A stretch of DNA of 64,000 nt from Levilactobacillus cerevisiae (GTDB taxonomy: Bacteria; Bacillota; Bacilli; Lactobacillales; Lactobacillaceae): contig NZ_RHNN01000012.1 of NCBI RefSeq assembly GCF_003946245.1, positions 1 to 64,000 on the forward strand. The letters run 5' to 3'. The translations under genes were made by a program, and so were the position numbers. Shown piece by piece: positions 28,626-39,380 of this stretch (the first letter of the stretch is position 1; every line of letters starts with the position of its first letter). Below the pieces are notes generated by a model. The model made no database searches. It was given only the letters and a program-made list of their open reading frames with translations, and had not been told where the DNA came from.

Positions 28626-29474
28626 GTGGCGATTAAGAAATACAAACCAACAAGCAATGGTCGTCGTAACATGACGAGCTTGGTTTACAAAGACGTCATC
28701 ACTAAGACGACTCCTGAAAAGTCATTGCTTGATTCACAAAGTCACTCTGCTGGCCGGAACAATGCTGGTAAGATGACTGTCCGTCATCGTGGCGGTGGTA
28801 ACAAGCGTCAATACCGGATCATTGACTTTAAGCGAATTAAGGATGATGTCCCAGCAACCGTTAAGGCTATCGAATACGATCCTAACCGGACTGCTAACAT
28901 TGCCTTACTTGTGTACGCTGATGGTGTTAAGTCATACATCATCGCACCTAAGGGCTTAAAGGTCGGCGCTAAGGTCCAATCTGGTCCTGAAGCTGATATC
29001 AAGGTCGGTAACACTTTACCATTGAAGAACATTCCTTTTGGAACGGTTATTCACAACATTGAATTGAAGCCTGGTAAGGGTGGCCAATTGGTCCGTTCTG
29101 CTGGTACTTCAGCGCAATTGTTAGGTAAAGCTAACGACGAAAAGTACGTATTGGTTCGTTTATCTTCCGGTGAAGTTCGGATGATTCTCAACGTTAACCG
29201 TGCGACTATCGGTGCCGTAGGTAACGAAGAACATGAATTAGTTAACGTTGGTAAAGCCGGCCGTAACCGTTGGGCTGGTCAACGTCCTCACGTTCGTGGT
29301 TCCGTTATGAACCCTAACGATCACCCACATGGTGGTGGTGAAGGTAAAGCACCTGTTGGTTTACCATCTCCTCTTTCTCCATGGGGTAAGAAGACTGTTG
29401 GTAAGAAGACCCGTTCGAAGAAGAACAAGACTGAGAAGTTCATTGTTCGTCATCGTAAAGGTTCCAAGATGTAA
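28626..29474 (+). CDS. rplB: 50S ribosomal protein L2
   Basis: 282-aa L2, needed for subunit association and peptidyl transfer. GTG start ([16 protein letters not shown]) after AGGAGGG. The conserved C-terminal part [19 protein letters not shown] includes the histidine close to the catalytic centre. Two small hairpins (TTCCGG/CCGGAA and CATCGTA/TACGATG) lie in the 78-nt gap to rpsS. Confidence 0.97.
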   Translation: MAIKKYKPTSNGRRNMTSLVYKDVITKTTPEKSLLDSQSHSAGRNNAGKMTVRHRGGGNKRQYRIIDFKRIKDDVPATVKAIEYDPNRTANIALLVYADGVKSYIIAPKGLKVGAKVQSGPEADIKVGNTLPLKNIPFGTVIHNIELKPGKGGQLVRSAGTSAQLLGKANDEKYVLVRLSSGEVRMILNVNRATIGAVGNEEHELVNVGKAGRNRWAGQRPHVRGSVMNPNDHPHGGGEGKAPVGLPSPLSPWGKKTVGKKTRSKKNKTEKFIVRHRKGSKM

Positions 29475-29552
29475 TTTTCCGGATAACCGGAAGTCAAGAG
29501 ACCTGGTGATCATCGTATTATACGATGCGCCACAAGTAGAGGAGGTTTCATA

Positions 29553-29828
29553 ATGGGTCGTAGTTTGAAAAAAGGACCTTTCGCCGATGCGCACTTACTG
29601 AAGAAGGTTGACGCGCAAAAGGATCAAGACAAAAAGGCTGTCATCAAGACCTGGTCCCGTCGGTCTACTATTTTCCCTAGCTTTGTTGGTTTAACAATTG
29701 CCGTATATGATGGACGGAAGCATGTACCAGTTTACGTTCAAGAAGATATGGTAGGCCACAAGCTTGGCGAATTCGTACCAACCCGGACATTCCGTGGTCA
29801 TGGTGGCGACGACAAGAAAACTCGTTGA
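29553..29828 (+). CDS. rpsS: 30S ribosomal protein S19
   Basis: 91-aa S19 of the 30S head. [19 protein letters not shown] and [18 protein letters not shown] are typical. AGAGGAGG upstream. Confidence 0.98.
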   Translation: MGRSLKKGPFADAHLLKKVDAQKDQDKKAVIKTWSRRSTIFPSFVGLTIAVYDGRKHVPVYVQEDMVGHKLGEFVPTRTFRGHGGDDKKTR

Positions 29829-29844
29829 TAAGGAGGATTAACTA

Positions 29845-30201
29845 ATGGCTGAACAAGTTACATCAGCGCAAGCAACTGCTAAGACAGTTCGGATTGCAGC
29901 TCGCAAAATTCGCCTTGTCATCGATCTTATCCGCGGCAAGAGCGTCGCTGAAGCAATTGCAATCTTAAAGTTCACACCGCGTGGAGCTTCACCGGTTGTG
30001 GAAAAAGTATTGAACTCTGCTATTGCTAACGCAGAAAACAATTTTGATTTAGATCGTCAAGATCTAGTAGTTAGCGAAGCCTATGTGAACGAAGGACCAA
30101 CCCTCAAGCGGTTCCGTCCTCGTGCCAAAGGCTCTGCTTCACCAATCAACAAGCGTACGAGTCACATTACGGTTGTTGTATCTGAAAAAGAGGAGGGATA
30201 A
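29845..30201 (+). CDS. rplV: 50S ribosomal protein L22
   Basis: 118-aa L22; its beta-hairpin reaches into the exit tunnel and is a macrolide-resistance site. [19 protein letters not shown] and [16 protein letters not shown] are recognisable. AAGGAGG upstream, 16 nt after rpsS. Confidence 0.98.
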   Translation: MAEQVTSAQATAKTVRIAARKIRLVIDLIRGKSVAEAIAILKFTPRGASPVVEKVLNSAIANAENNFDLDRQDLVVSEAYVNEGPTLKRFRPRAKGSASPINKRTSHITVVVSEKEEG

Positions 30202-30204
30202 CGC

Positions 30205-30864
30205 GTGGGTCAAAAAGTAAATCCAACTGGATTACGGGTCGGTATCATTCGCGACTGGGAAGCAAAGTGGTATGCTGAAAAGGATTTCGCTGCTTACCTG
30301 AAGGAAGACCTTCAAATCCGTAAATTTATCGAAAAGCGCCTCGTTGACGCTTCTGTATCAACTGTTGAGATTGAACGGGCTGCAAACCGCGTCAACATCT
30401 CAATCCACACTGCTAAGCCAGGGATGGTTATTGGTAAGGGTGGTTCTGAAGTCGAAAATCTCCGTAAGGAATTGAACGACTTAACTGGCAAACGTGTCCA
30501 CATCAACATCGTGGAAATCAAAAAGCCAGATTTAGATGCCAAATTGGTCGGCGAAAACATTGCTCGTCAATTGGAAGGCCGTGTTGCTTTCCGTCGCGCT
30601 ATGCGTGGGACGATGCAACGTACAATGCGTTCTGGCGCCAAGGGTGTTAAGACGCAAGTTGCTGGTCGGTTGAACGGTGCAGATATGTCCCGTGTCGAAA
30701 GCTATGCTGAAGGTACGGTTCCATTGCACACGTTACGTGCTGACATCGATTACGCTTGGGTTGAAGCGCACACTACTTACGGTTCCTTAGGTGTTAAAAC
30801 CTGGATCTATCGTGGTGAAATTCTTCCCGAAAAGAAACAATCTAACGGACAGGGAGGGAAATAA
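30205..30864 (+). CDS. rpsC: 30S ribosomal protein S3
   Basis: 219-aa S3, at the mRNA entry site with helicase function. GTG start ([20 protein letters not shown]) after GAGGAGGG. KH domain with the [14 protein letters not shown] loop; C-terminal domain [20 protein letters not shown]. Only 3 nt after rplV. Confidence 0.98.
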   Translation: MGQKVNPTGLRVGIIRDWEAKWYAEKDFAAYLKEDLQIRKFIEKRLVDASVSTVEIERAANRVNISIHTAKPGMVIGKGGSEVENLRKELNDLTGKRVHINIVEIKKPDLDAKLVGENIARQLEGRVAFRRAMRGTMQRTMRSGAKGVKTQVAGRLNGADMSRVESYAEGTVPLHTLRADIDYAWVEAHTTYGSLGVKTWIYRGEILPEKKQSNGQGGK

Positions 30865-30866
30865 AC

Positions 30867-31301
30867 ATGCTGGTACCTAAGCGAGTAAAGTTCCGTCGTG
30901 TCCACCGTGGTAAGCTTCGCGGCGAAGCCAAGGGTGGTAAGAGCGTTGCCTTCGGTGAATACGGTTTGCAAGCGTTGGATTCCAAGTGGATTACCAACCG
31001 TCAAATCGAAGCAGCCCGTGTGGCAATTACACGTTACATGAAGCGTGGTGGGAAAGTTTGGATTAAAATTTTCCCTCACAAATCCTACACTGCTAAAGGT
31101 GTTGGGGTCCGGATGGGTAATGGTAAAGGTACGCCTGATGGCTGGGTAGCCCCAGTCAAGCGTGGCAAAGTGATGTTTGAAGTCGGTGGCGTTTCAGAAG
31201 AAACTGCCCGTGAAGCATTACGCCTTGCTGCTATGAAACTTCCCGTTCGTACGAAAGTTTTAACACGAGAGGAAGTAGGTGGCGAATCAAATGAAAATTA
31301 A
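30867..31301 (+). CDS. rplP: 50S ribosomal protein L16
   Basis: 144-aa L16, which helps position A-site t[23 protein letters not shown] and [20 protein letters not shown] are family hallmarks. Two nt after rpsC; its end overlaps rpmC. Confidence 0.98.
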   Translation: MLVPKRVKFRRVHRGKLRGEAKGGKSVAFGEYGLQALDSKWITNRQIEAARVAITRYMKRGGKVWIKIFPHKSYTAKGVGVRMGNGKGTPDGWVAPVKRGKVMFEVGGVSEETAREALRLAAMKLPVRTKVLTREEVGGESNEN

Positions 31302-31485
31302 AGAAATCAACGAATTAACCACTGCTGAAATGCTCGATAAAGAAAAGAGCTACAAGGACGAATTATTCAACCTGCGTTTCCAATTAGCTACTGGTCAATT
31401 GGAAAACACTGCACGGTTGAAGCAAGTTCGCAAGAACATTGCGCGGATTAAAACCGCTCTTCGCCAACAAGAACTGAACAAGTAG
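31291..31485 (+). CDS. rpmC: 50S ribosomal protein L29
   Basis: 64-aa helical L29 at the tunnel exit, with the family signature [20 protein letters not shown] choose ATG 31291 ([15 protein letters not shown]), the usual N-terminus, with AGGTGG upstream. A GTG at 31279, behind GAGGAAG, would add four residues and cannot be excluded. Overlaps the rplP end by 11 nt. Confidence 0.93.
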   Translation: MKIKEINELTTAEMLDKEKSYKDELFNLRFQLATGQLENTARLKQVRKNIARIKTALRQQELNK

Positions 31486-31513
31486 AATACGATAAGAAGG
31501 AGGTCACTAATAC

Positions 31514-31780
31514 ATGAGTGATGCACGTAATAACCGCAAGGTTTACCGTGGTCGTGTCGTTTCCGATAAAATGGAAAAGACGATCACTGTCGTTGTAGAA
31601 ACGACGAAGACTGATGCACGATATGGCAAGCGTGTCAAGTACTCCAAGAAGTACAAGGCACATGATGAAAACAACGAAGCCCACACTGGCGATATTGTTG
31701 AAATCATGGAAACTCGTCCTCTGTCTGCTACCAAGCGGTTCCGCTTAGTCGACATTGTTGAAAAAGCAGTAATCATTTAG
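31514..31780 (+). CDS. rpsQ: 30S ribosomal protein S17
   Basis: 88-aa OB-fold 16S rRNA-binding protein. [19 protein letters not shown] and [20 protein letters not shown] are typical. GAAGGAGG upstream. Confidence 0.98.
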   Translation: MSDARNNRKVYRGRVVSDKMEKTITVVVETTKTDARYGKRVKYSKKYKAHDENNEAHTGDIVEIMETRPLSATKRFRLVDIVEKAVII

Positions 31781-31830
31781 GTGTCGTTTTTATCGTATTC
31801 TGAATTAGAACTGAAGGGAGGACACTTACA

Positions 31831-32199
31831 GTGATCCAACAAGAAAGTCGCTTAAAGGTAGCTGATAACTCTGGCGCCCGCGAAATTTTGACCATCAAGG
31901 TTCTGGGTGGCTCCAAGCGTCGCTACGCCGGAATCGGTGATGTCATTGTCGCTACTATCAAACAAGCAACACCAGGTGGCGTTGTCAAAAAGGGTGACGT
32001 TGTGAAGGCCGTTGTCGTTCGTACGAAGTCTCGTGTACGCCGTAACGACGGTTCATACATCAGCTTTGATGAAAATGCCGCAGTGCTGATCAAAGACGAT
32101 AAGAGCCCACAAGGGACTCGGATCTTCGGACCAGTTGCACGTGAATTACGTGACAACGATTTCATGAAGATTATCTCATTAGCACCCGAAGTACTGTAA
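31831..32199 (+). CDS. rplN: 50S ribosomal protein L14
   Basis: 122-aa L14, at the subunit interface and the binding surface for RsfS. GTG start giving [20 protein letters not shown] after GGGAGG. First gene of the spc part of the cluster; the 50-nt gap before it shows no clear promoter. Confidence 0.98.
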   Translation: MIQQESRLKVADNSGAREILTIKVLGGSKRRYAGIGDVIVATIKQATPGGVVKKGDVVKAVVVRTKSRVRRNDGSYISFDENAAVLIKDDKSPQGTRIFGPVARELRDNDFMKIISLAPEVL

Positions 32200-32233
32200 T
32201 CAAGAAACGTTTAACAAGGAGGTGCCCACAGGA

Positions 32234-32545
32234 ATGCTTATTAAAACTGGTGACAAGGTCCGCGTGATCGCTGGCAAAGATAAAGGCAAAGAAGGAACTG
32301 TATCTAAGGTCCTGAATGCTAAAAACCGCGTGATCGTTAAAGGTATCAACATGATTAAGAAGCACCAAAAAGCTACTCAATCAAATCCCCAAGGCGGGAT
32401 CATTGATATTGAAGCGCCAATTCACGCATCCAACGTTATGCTCATCGATCCTTCGAACAACGAACCAACCCGGCTTGGCGTTCGAGTAGAAGATGGTCAC
32501 AAAGTCCGTTTCGCTAAGAAGTCCGGCGAAACCATCGACAAATAA
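32234..32545 (+). CDS. rplX: 50S ribosomal protein L24
   Basis: 103-aa L24 with the KOW motif [20 protein letters not shown]; initiates 50S assembly. I choose ATG 32234 (MLIKTGDKV), 9 nt after AGGAGGTG; an in-frame GTG at 32222 lies within that binding site. Confidence 0.96.
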   Translation: MLIKTGDKVRVIAGKDKGKEGTVSKVLNAKNRVIVKGINMIKKHQKATQSNPQGGIIDIEAPIHASNVMLIDPSNNEPTRLGVRVEDGHKVRFAKKSGETIDK

Positions 32546-32570
32546 TCTTTGAAAGGAGGAACATAATTTC

Positions 32571-33113
32571 ATGTCAGCTCGTTTAAAAGAAAAGTTCGTA
32601 AATGAAATTACACCATCTATGGTGGAAAAGTTCAGTTACAGTTCTGTTATGCAAACGCCGAAGATCGAAAAGATCGTTTTGAACATGGGTGTTGGTGACG
32701 CTGTTACCAACGCTAAGAATCTTGACGAAGCCGTTGAAGAGTTGGGCTTGATTTCTGGTCAAAAGCCATTGGTTACTAAAGCCAAGAAATCAATCGCCAC
32801 CTTCCGTCTTCGTGAAGGCATGTCAATCGGTGCTAAGGTTACCCTTCGGGGGGACCGGATGTACGAATTCCTGGACAAGTTAATCAACGTGTCATTGCCA
32901 CGTGTTCGTGACTTCCGTGGTGTTAGCAACCGGGCCTTTGATGGTCGCGGGAACTACACTTTGGGTGTTAAGGAACAATTGATTTTCCCAGAAATTAACT
33001 TTGATAACGTTAACCGTGTTCGTGGTTTGGACATCGTTATCGTTACGACGGCTAATACTGATGAAGAGTCACGCGAATTATTGACTCAATTCGGTATGCC
33101 GTTCGCACACTAA
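32571..33113 (+). CDS. rplE: 50S ribosomal protein L5
   Basis: 180-aa L5, binds 5S rRNA and P-site t[23 protein letters not shown] and the C-terminal [20 protein letters not shown] are conserved. AAAGGAGG upstream. Confidence 0.98.
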   Translation: MSARLKEKFVNEITPSMVEKFSYSSVMQTPKIEKIVLNMGVGDAVTNAKNLDEAVEELGLISGQKPLVTKAKKSIATFRLREGMSIGAKVTLRGDRMYEFLDKLINVSLPRVRDFRGVSNRAFDGRGNYTLGVKEQLIFPEINFDNVNRVRGLDIVIVTTANTDEESRELLTQFGMPFAH

Positions 33114-33133
33114 TACAAGGAGGTTCACACAAA

Positions 33134-33319
33134 TTGGCTAAGAAATCTCAAATTGCTAAGAACAAGCGTCCTGCGAAGTTCTCTACTCAGAATTATACTC
33201 GTTGCGAACGTTGTGGACGTCCACACTCTGTTTATCAAAAGTTCCATCTTTGCCGTATCTGCATGCGCGAATTAGCCCACAAGGGTCAAATTCCTGGCAT
33301 GAAGAAGGCTAGTTGGTAA
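33134..33319 (+). CDS. rpsN: 30S ribosomal protein S14, type Z (zinc form)
   Basis: 61-aa short S14 with four zinc-ligand cysteines ([20 protein letters not shown]), the C+ form. TTG start after AAGGAGG. Many Firmicutes also carry a zinc-free long paralogue elsewhere; none is in this window. Confidence 0.97.
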   Translation: MAKKSQIAKNKRPAKFSTQNYTRCERCGRPHSVYQKFHLCRICMRELAHKGQIPGMKKASW

Positions 33320-33353
33320 AACGGAATTTTAAACAAAGGGAGGGTAAACGTTA

Positions 33354-33752
33354 ATGTCCATGACTGATCCTATTGCAGACTTCTTGACCCGTATTCGTAA
33401 CGCGAACATGGTTCGTCACGAATCACTCGAAGTACCTGCATCAACAATTAAACGCGACATCGCTGAAATCCTGAAGCGCGAAGGTTTCATCCGCAACGTT
33501 GAATACATCGAAGATGACAAGCAAGGTATCATCCGTGTATTCCTCAAGTACGGTAAGGATAACCAACGTGTCATCAGTGGTTTAAAGCGTATTTCAAAGC
33601 CCGGCTTACGTTCATACGTTAAGGCCGACGCTGTGCCAAAGGTATTAAACGGTTTGGGTATCGCTATTATCTCCACCTCTGAAGGTGTAATTACTGATAA
33701 AGAAGCGCGCGCCAAGAAAATCGGTGGCGAAGTTCTCGCCTACGTTTGGTAA
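33354..33752 (+). CDS. rpsH: 30S ribosomal protein S8
   Basis: 132-aa S8; binds 16S rRNA helix 21 and represses the spc operon in E. coli. [20 protein letters not shown] and the C-terminal [20 protein letters not shown] are diagnostic. AGGGAGGG upstream. Confidence 0.98.
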   Translation: MSMTDPIADFLTRIRNANMVRHESLEVPASTIKRDIAEILKREGFIRNVEYIEDDKQGIIRVFLKYGKDNQRVISGLKRISKPGLRSYVKADAVPKVLNGLGIAIISTSEGVITDKEARAKKIGGEVLAYVW

Positions 33753-33782
33753 AACTTTTAAGAAGATAGGAGGTGCCTTACA

Positions 33783-34319
33783 TTGAGTCGTATTGGTTAT
33801 AAAACTGTCAACGTCCCAGCCGGCGTTGAAGTTAAACGCGATGGTGATCAAGTAACTGTTAAGGGTCCTAAGGGTTCCTTAACTCGGACTTTCTCTGACT
33901 TCATTACGATGAAGATCAGTGACGGTGCCGTTGATTTTGATCGTCCAGATAACAACAACAAGACGCGGGCCCTTCATGGGACTCAGCGGGCTAACTTGAA
34001 CAACATGGTTGAAGGTGTTGTCAGTGGCTTTGCTAAGACCTTGAAGTTGGTCGGTGTTGGTTACCGTGTTCAAGCTAAGGGTAAGACCTTGGTATTGAGC
34101 GTTGGTTACTCCAACCCAGTTGAAATGGCTATTCCTGAAACCTTGGAAGTTAAGGTTCCAGACAACACCACTATCAACATTTCCGGTATTAGTAAGCAAG
34201 AAGTCGGTGACTTCGCTGCTGAAATCCGTGCCGTTCGTTCACCAGAACCTTACAAGGGTAAGGGTATCCGTTACGAAAACGAATACGTTCGTATCCGCGA
34301 AGGTAAAACTGGTAAGTAA
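33783..34319 (+). CDS. rplF: 50S ribosomal protein L6
   Basis: 178-aa two-domain L6 near the sarcin-ricin loop. TTG start ([17 protein letters not shown]) after AGGAGGTG. C-terminal signature [19 protein letters not shown]. Confidence 0.98.
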   Translation: MSRIGYKTVNVPAGVEVKRDGDQVTVKGPKGSLTRTFSDFITMKISDGAVDFDRPDNNNKTRALHGTQRANLNNMVEGVVSGFAKTLKLVGVGYRVQAKGKTLVLSVGYSNPVEMAIPETLEVKVPDNTTINISGISKQEVGDFAAEIRAVRSPEPYKGKGIRYENEYVRIREGKTGK

Positions 34320-34365
34320 CAGTAACGCAGCTTAAAGCTGATAATTCTACAAAGAGGTGACTATT

Positions 34366-34722
34366 TTGATTACGAAACCAGATAAGAACAAGACACGTCA
34401 AAAGCGTCATATGCGTGTCCGGAACAAAATTTCTGGAACTGCAGAACGCCCACGCTTAAACGTTTTCCGCTCTAACAAAAACATCTACGCTCAAGTCATT
34501 GATGACGTAGCGGGTGTCACGCTTGTTAGTGCCTCGACGTTAGATAGTGATGTGAATGGTGACAACAAGACTGACCAAGCTAAGGCTGTCGGTGTTTTAG
34601 TTGCTAAGCGTGCTGTCGAAAAGAAGATTAGCAATGTTGTGTTTGATCGTGGCGGGTACTTATACCATGGCCGTGTTCAAGCATTGGCAGAAGCTGCTCG
34701 CGAAAACGGGCTGAAATTTTAA
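34366..34722 (+). CDS. rplR: 50S ribosomal protein L18
   Basis: 118-aa 5S rRNA-binding L18. I choose the TTG at 34366 ([20 protein letters not shown]), 7 nt after AGAGGTG; an in-frame GTG at 34357 lies inside that site. C-terminal [20 protein letters not shown] is the family signature. Confidence 0.95.
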   Translation: MITKPDKNKTRQKRHMRVRNKISGTAERPRLNVFRSNKNIYAQVIDDVAGVTLVSASTLDSDVNGDNKTDQAKAVGVLVAKRAVEKKISNVVFDRGGYLYHGRVQALAEAARENGLKF

Positions 34723-34744
34723 CAGTAAGGAGGAATAACCACAA

Positions 34745-35248
34745 ATGGCAAAATTTATTGATCCTGACAAGTTAGAGCTTGAAGACAACGTTGTTGCTAT
34801 CAACCGTATCACTAAGGTTGTAAAAGGTGGCCGTCGTCTCCGGTTCTCTGCACTTGTCATCGTCGGCGATAAGAACGGTCACGTTGGCTTTGGTACTGGT
34901 AAAGCTCAAGAAGTTCCAGAAGCTATCCGTAAAGCCGTTGAAGCCGCTCGTAAGAACCTGATCGAAGTACCTATCGTGGGAACTACCATTCCTCACGAAG
35001 TTCTCGGTTCATATGGTGGGGGCAAGATTATGTTGAAGCCTGCCGCTGAAGGTTCCGGGGTTACTGCTGGTGGCTCAGTTCGTTCCGTCATGGAATTAGC
35101 TGGTGTCGCTGACATTACTTCAAAGCGTTTAGGTTCTAACACGCCAGTCAACGCTGTTCGGGCCACTTTTGCTGGCTTGGCTCAGTTGAAGCGTGCTGAA
35201 GAAGTTGCCGCTCTCCGTGGTGTCTCTCTTCAACACTTAGCTGAATAA
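34745..35248 (+). CDS. rpsE: 30S ribosomal protein S5
   Basis: 167-aa S5, fidelity and spectinomycin-site protein. [20 protein letters not shown] is wild type, followed by the glycine-rich [28 protein letters not shown] upstream. Confidence 0.98.
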   Translation: MAKFIDPDKLELEDNVVAINRITKVVKGGRRLRFSALVIVGDKNGHVGFGTGKAQEVPEAIRKAVEAARKNLIEVPIVGTTIPHEVLGSYGGGKIMLKPAAEGSGVTAGGSVRSVMELAGVADITSKRLGSNTPVNAVRATFAGLAQLKRAEEVAALRGVSLQHLAE

Positions 35249-35262
35249 GGAGGGGTATTAAA

Positions 35263-35445
35263 ATGGCTCAATTAAAAGTTACTTTAATTCATAGTGTTGC
35301 TCACCGCCTCCCCAAACAGCGGAAGATTGTGGAAGCTTTAGGTTTACACCGTGTTAACAGCACTGTTGTACAACCAGATAATGAAGCTACCCGCGGTGCA
35401 CTTTTTCAAGTGGCACATTTAATTAAGGTTGAAGAAGTTAAATAG
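35263..35445 (+). CDS. rpmD: 50S ribosomal protein L30
   Basis: 60-aa L30 with the short-family pattern [29 protein letters not shown] upstream, 14 nt after rpsE. Confidence 0.98.
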   Translation: MAQLKVTLIHSVAHRLPKQRKIVEALGLHRVNSTVVQPDNEATRGALFQVAHLIKVEEVK

Positions 35446-35480
35446 TTTTCATATCATTAAATAAGGAGGTGCGCAATAGC

Positions 35481-35915
35481 ATGAAGTTGAATGAATTAAA
35501 ACCTGCTGAAGGCTCACGGAAGGTTCGTAACCGGGTTGGCCGTGGTGATTCATCTGGTAATGGTAAGACCGCTGGTCGTGGCCAAAAGGGTCAAAAGGCT
35601 CGTAGCAAGACTCGTTTGGGTTTTGAAGGTGGCCAAATGCCATTGTACCGTCGGATCCCAAAGCGTGGGTTTACCAACATTAACCGCAAGGAATTTGCTG
35701 TCGTAAACTTAGCTGCTTTGAACGTCTTTGATGATGGTGCTGAAGTAACTCCAGCTGCCCTGGTTGAAGCCGGTATCGTTAAAAACGAAAAGTCCGGTGT
35801 TAAGATCTTGGGTAACGGTGAGTTATCAAAGAAGTTAACGGTTAAAGCCGCTAAGTTCTCCAAATCAGCCGCCCAAGCTATCGAGGCTGCTGGTGGTAAA
35901 ACTGAGGTGATTTAA
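35481..35915 (+). CDS. rplO: 50S ribosomal protein L15
   Basis: 144-aa L15, glycine-rich N-terminus ([20 protein letters not shown]) that threads through 23S rRNA. ATG 35481 lies 9 nt after AGGAGGTG; an upstream in-frame GTG is part of that site. Stop codon overlaps the secY start by one base, indicating coupling. Confidence 0.97.
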   Translation: MKLNELKPAEGSRKVRNRVGRGDSSGNGKTAGRGQKGQKARSKTRLGFEGGQMPLYRRIPKRGFTNINRKEFAVVNLAALNVFDDGAEVTPAALVEAGIVKNEKSGVKILGNGELSKKLTVKAAKFSKSAAQAIEAAGGKTEVI

Positions 35916-37225
35916 TGCTATCAAGCTTGAAAAACGCCTTTAAGATTAAAGACATTCGTAAAAAGATTCTCTTTACTCTATTGGTTTTGATTGTCTTTCG
36001 GTTGGGTACTTATATTACCGTCCCCGGCATTAACGCAAAGGCACTTCAAAGCGTTGCGTCTTCTGGATTGGTTAGTATTTTAGATACCTTCAGTGGTGGT
36101 GGGTTAACAAACTATTCCATCTTCGCGATGGGGGTTTCACCATACATCACTGCACAAATCGTTATTCAATTGTTACAAATGGACATCGTGCCACGCTTTG
36201 TTGAATGGAGTAAACAAGGGGATACTGGTCGACGGAAGTTAAATCAAGCGACACGGTACCTGGCGATTGCCTTGGCATTCGTTCAATCCATCGGTATCAC
36301 TGCTGGTTTTAGTGCTTTAAGTTCACTGAAATTGGTTCAAAATCCTAGCGTTACAACGTACTTATCAATCGGGTTGATCCTGACTGGTGGAACGATGTTG
36401 ACGACTTGGATGGGTGATATGATTACGGACCGTGGGCTGGGGAACGGGATTTCAATGATCATCTTTGCGGGGATCATTGCTCGGACACCAACTTCTGTCT
36501 ACAAGCTCTACCAAACTTACTTCGTCGATGCAAGTGCCGGAACCATGTGGAAGAGTGTTATCTTCGTCTTAGCTTTAATCGTCTTGGTATTGATCATTGT
36601 GACCTTTACCACCTGGGTTCAGCAAGCCGAACGTCGTGTCCCTATGCAATATACACGACGGGTATCTGGTTCGCCAGATAGTAGTTACCTTCCATTAAAG
36701 GTTAACGTTGCTGGGGTTATTCCAGTTATCTTCGCGAGTTCGTTTATTGCGACGCCACAGACTATTCTGATGGCGTTTCAAAACACGCACTCTCAAGATG
36801 CCTGGTATCAAACCTTAACCGACGTTTTCAACATGCAAACGGTCGATGGTGCCATTTTGTACACTGTTCTGATCATTGTGTTCACGTTCTTCTATGCGTT
36901 CGTGCAAGTTAACCCAGAAAAGTTAGCCGAGAACCTGCAAAAGCAGGGGAGCTACATTCCTGGTGTTTGGCCTGGTCACGAAACACAATCATATGTTTCC
37001 AACTTATTGATGCGACTCAGCACTGTTGGGTCACTCTTCCTTGGATTCATTTCCTTGATTCCGTTATTAGCCCAAAACCTTTGGGACTTAGATGAGTCAA
37101 TTGGTTTAGGTGGTACCAGCCTCTTAATCGTCGTTGGTGTTGCTATCGAAACCATGCGGCAAGTTGACGGGTTGATGATGAAGCGCGAATACGTTGGCTT
37201 TATCCAAGATCCAGAACCAGCTTAA
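35915..37225 (+). CDS. secY: Preprotein translocase subunit SecY
   Basis: 436-aa channel of the Sec translocon with ten membrane helices. Helix 2 region has SVASSGLVSILDTFSGGGLT; GNGISMIIFAGIIARTP and VQQAERRVPMQYTRR are family signatures, the latter the cytoplasmic loop contacting SecA and the ribosome. Coupled to rplO. Confidence 0.97.
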   Translation: MLSSLKNAFKIKDIRKKILFTLLVLIVFRLGTYITVPGINAKALQSVASSGLVSILDTFSGGGLTNYSIFAMGVSPYITAQIVIQLLQMDIVPRFVEWSKQGDTGRRKLNQATRYLAIALAFVQSIGITAGFSALSSLKLVQNPSVTTYLSIGLILTGGTMLTTWMGDMITDRGLGNGISMIIFAGIIARTPTSVYKLYQTYFVDASAGTMWKSVIFVLALIVLVLIIVTFTTWVQQAERRVPMQYTRRVSGSPDSSYLPLKVNVAGVIPVIFASSFIATPQTILMAFQNTHSQDAWYQTLTDVFNMQTVDGAILYTVLIIVFTFFYAFVQVNPEKLAENLQKQGSYIPGVWPGHETQSYVSNLLMRLSTVGSLFLGFISLIPLLAQNLWDLDESIGLGGTSLLIVVGVAIETMRQVDGLMMKREYVGFIQDPEPA

Positions 37226-37235
37226 TGAGTTTCCA

Positions 37236-37275
37236 GCGGGTGTGTTGATCTATTAGCACACCTGCTTGTGTTTTT
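37236..37275 (+). terminator. Terminator-like hairpin between secY and adk
   Basis: GCGGGTGTG pairs with CACACCTGC (one wobble); a TGTGTTTTT tail follows after TTG. Partial termination is possible, as adk needs less expression than the ribosomal proteins. Confidence 0.45.
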
Positions 37276-37305
37276 CGGGCAAATTTTCGAATAAGGAGAA
37301 CGAAC

Positions 37306-37965
37306 ATGACAGCAATGAATTTGATCCTCATGGGTTTACCAGGTGCCGGCAAGGGTACACAAGCTGAGAAAATCATCAACGAGTTCCATTTACCGCATAT
37401 TTCTACGGGAGATATCTTCCGGGAAGCGATGAAGAACGAAACTGAGATGGGCTTGGCTGCCAAGAAATTCATCGATCAAGGTGAATTGGTACCGGACGAA
37501 GTTACGAACGGGATCGTTCGTGATCGGTTAGCTCAGGATGATACCAAAAACGGGTTCATGTTGGATGGGTTCCCCCGTTCCATTGTTCAAGCCGAAGCGT
37601 TAAACACGTTTGGCCCCGAACTGGACCGGACCATCAACGCCGTGATCAATATTCACGTTGAACCAGATGTTTTGGTTGAACGCCTTTCTGGTCGTTATAT
37701 CTGCCGCAACTGTGGGGCAACATACCATAAGCTGTACAAGCAGCCTAAAGTTGCTGGTACTTGTGATGTCTGTGGTAGTCATGACTTCTATCAACGGGAA
37801 GACGACAAGCCTGAAACGGTGAAGAACCGGTTGGCAGTGAATTTGAAAGCAAATACACCGCTGGTTGATTACTACACCAAGAAGAACTTGTTGTTCACCG
37901 TTGATGGTGACCGTGACATCGATGACGTGTATGTCGACATCGAAAAGATCCTGAAGAACCTGTAG
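37306..37965 (+). CDS. adk: Adenylate kinase
   Basis: 219-aa enzyme for AMP + ATP = 2 ADP. P-loop GLPGAGKGT at residues 10-18, AMP-binding STGDIFREA, and a long LID with four zinc-type cysteines (CRNC and CDVC). The start at ATG 37306 has AAGGAG 8 nt upstream; a second ATG three codons later matches many homologues. Confidence 0.97.
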   Translation: MTAMNLILMGLPGAGKGTQAEKIINEFHLPHISTGDIFREAMKNETEMGLAAKKFIDQGELVPDEVTNGIVRDRLAQDDTKNGFMLDGFPRSIVQAEALNTFGPELDRTINAVINIHVEPDVLVERLSGRYICRNCGATYHKLYKQPKVAGTCDVCGSHDFYQREDDKPETVKNRLAVNLKANTPLVDYYTKKNLLFTVDGDRDIDDVYVDIEKILKNL

Positions 37966-37979
37966 GAGCGTCTTAGTTC

Positions 37980-38008
37980 TTGCGTCTTTGTGGGAATTAT
38001 GGTAAGCT
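37980..38008 (+). promoter_or_regulatory. Candidate infA promoter
   Basis: TTGCGT and TAAGCT, 17 nt spacing, TGG before the -10, in the 163-nt adk-infA gap. The transcript would carry two small hairpins (GGTAGG/CCTACC and CGTGTA/TACACG) before the infA binding site. Confidence 0.5.
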
Positions 38009-38128
38009 TATTCAGGTTTAGCCTGTAAATGGCGCGCTGCCGCAATTCACAGGTGCTAGGTAGGTGCAACTTGTTGTTCCTACCGCTTTTACGTGTAGTT
38101 TACACGCAATTATAAGGGAGGTACTTTC

Positions 38129-38347
38129 GTGGCGAAAAGCGATGTCATCGAAGTCGAAGGTAAAGTTACCGAAACATTACCTAACGCAATGTTTCGGGTC
38201 GAATTAGAAAACGGTCATGAGATTCTCGCTCACGTTTCCGGTAAGATTCGGATGCATTACATCCGGATTCTGCCTGGTGACCGAGTAACTGTTGAAATGT
38301 CACCGTATGACTTGTCTAAAGGCCGGATTACTTATCGGTTTAAGTAA
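38129..38347 (+). CDS. infA: Translation initiation factor IF-1
   Basis: 72-aa OB-fold factor that blocks the A site during initiation. GTG start ([20 protein letters not shown]) after AGGGAGG; ends in KGRITYRFK as usual. Confidence 0.98.
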   Translation: MAKSDVIEVEGKVTETLPNAMFRVELENGHEILAHVSGKIRMHYIRILPGDRVTVEMSPYDLSKGRITYRFK

Positions 38348-38376
38348 CCGCCTGGACAGATGTAGGAGGGATATTC

Positions 38377-38496
38377 ATGAAAGTAAGACCATCAGTTAAG
38401 CCAATGTGCGAACACTGCAAGGTTATCAAGCGTAAGGGCCGAGTTATGGTTATTTGCTCAGCCAACCCTAAGCATAAACAACGCCAGGGTAAGTAA
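38377..38496 (+). CDS. rpmJ: 50S ribosomal protein L36
   Basis: 39-aa protein starting [20 protein letters not shown] and ending [10 protein letters not shown]. It keeps the zinc ligands CxxC, C and H (C+ form). TAGGAGGG precedes the ATG. It lies 29 nt after infA and 26 nt before rpsM, the normal place for rpmJ. Confidence 0.98.
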   Translation: MKVRPSVKPMCEHCKVIKRKGRVMVICSANPKHKQRQGK

Positions 38497-38522
38497 TTTC
38501 AATTTATAGGAGGTGCACTTAA

Positions 38523-38888
38523 ATGCCACGTATTGCTGGAGTGGATTTACCACGTGATAAGCGAATCGCTTACGGTTTGACTTACATTTTTGGAATTGGT
38601 ATCAACACGGCACACAAGATTGTTGCTGATGCTGGTGTCTCAGAAGACGTTCGGGTTCGCGATATGACACCTGATCAAGAAGACAAGATTCGTGCCGAAG
38701 TCGACAAGTACAAGGTCGAAGGTGACTTACGTCGTGAAGTTAGCCTGAACATCAAGAACTTGCAAGAAATCGGTTCTTACCGCGGAATGCGTCACCGTCG
38801 TGGGCTGCCTGTTCGCGGCCAACACACAAAAAACAATGCCCGCACTCGGAAGGGTAAAGCCGTTTCCGTTGCCGGTAAGAAGAAGTAA
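38523..38888 (+). CDS. rpsM: 30S ribosomal protein S13
   Basis: 121-aa S13, bridges 30S head and 50[21 protein letters not shown] and [20 protein letters not shown] are diagnostic. AGGAGGTG upstream. Confidence 0.98.
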   Translation: MPRIAGVDLPRDKRIAYGLTYIFGIGINTAHKIVADAGVSEDVRVRDMTPDQEDKIRAEVDKYKVEGDLRREVSLNIKNLQEIGSYRGMRHRRGLPVRGQHTKNNARTRKGKAVSVAGKKK

Positions 38889-38905
38889 AGGAGGGTTATC
38901 ACTTT

Positions 38906-39295
38906 ATGGCTACTAGAAAAACTAGTCGCAAGCGTCGGGTCAAGAAAAATATTGAAGCCGGTGTTGCACACATCCATGCTACGTTTAACAACACATTAGT
39001 TATGATCACTGACGTTCAAGGGAACGCTATTGCCTGGTCATCTGCTGGTGCATTAGGTTTCAAGGGTAGTCGGAAATCAACACCATTTGCTGCTCAAATG
39101 GCTGCTGAAGCCGCTGCCAAAGCTTCTCAAGAACATGGTGTTAAGTCTGTTGAAGTTGCTGTTAAGGGTCCTGGTTCAGGACGTGAAGCTGCTATTCGGG
39201 CCATCCAAGCTGCTGGTATCGAAGTTACCGCTATTCGCGATGTAACGCCAGTTCCTCATAATGGTACTCGTCCTCCAAAGCGCCGTCGGGTTTAG
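38906..39295 (+). CDS. rpsK: 30S ribosomal protein S11
   Basis: 129-aa S11 of the platform, near the E site. [20 protein letters not shown] and the C-terminal [18 protein letters not shown] are conserved. AAGGAGGG upstream. Confidence 0.98.
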   Translation: MATRKTSRKRRVKKNIEAGVAHIHATFNNTLVMITDVQGNAIAWSSAGALGFKGSRKSTPFAAQMAAEAAAKASQEHGVKSVEVAVKGPGSGREAAIRAIQAAGIEVTAIRDVTPVPHNGTRPPKRRRV

Positions 39296-39380
39296 TGAGC
39301 GTTTCATTAATGAGGGCAACCTTCATGATGGGATTGACTTATAGGAGCTCAACGCGGTTTGAAAGGGGTAAACGATAAGA

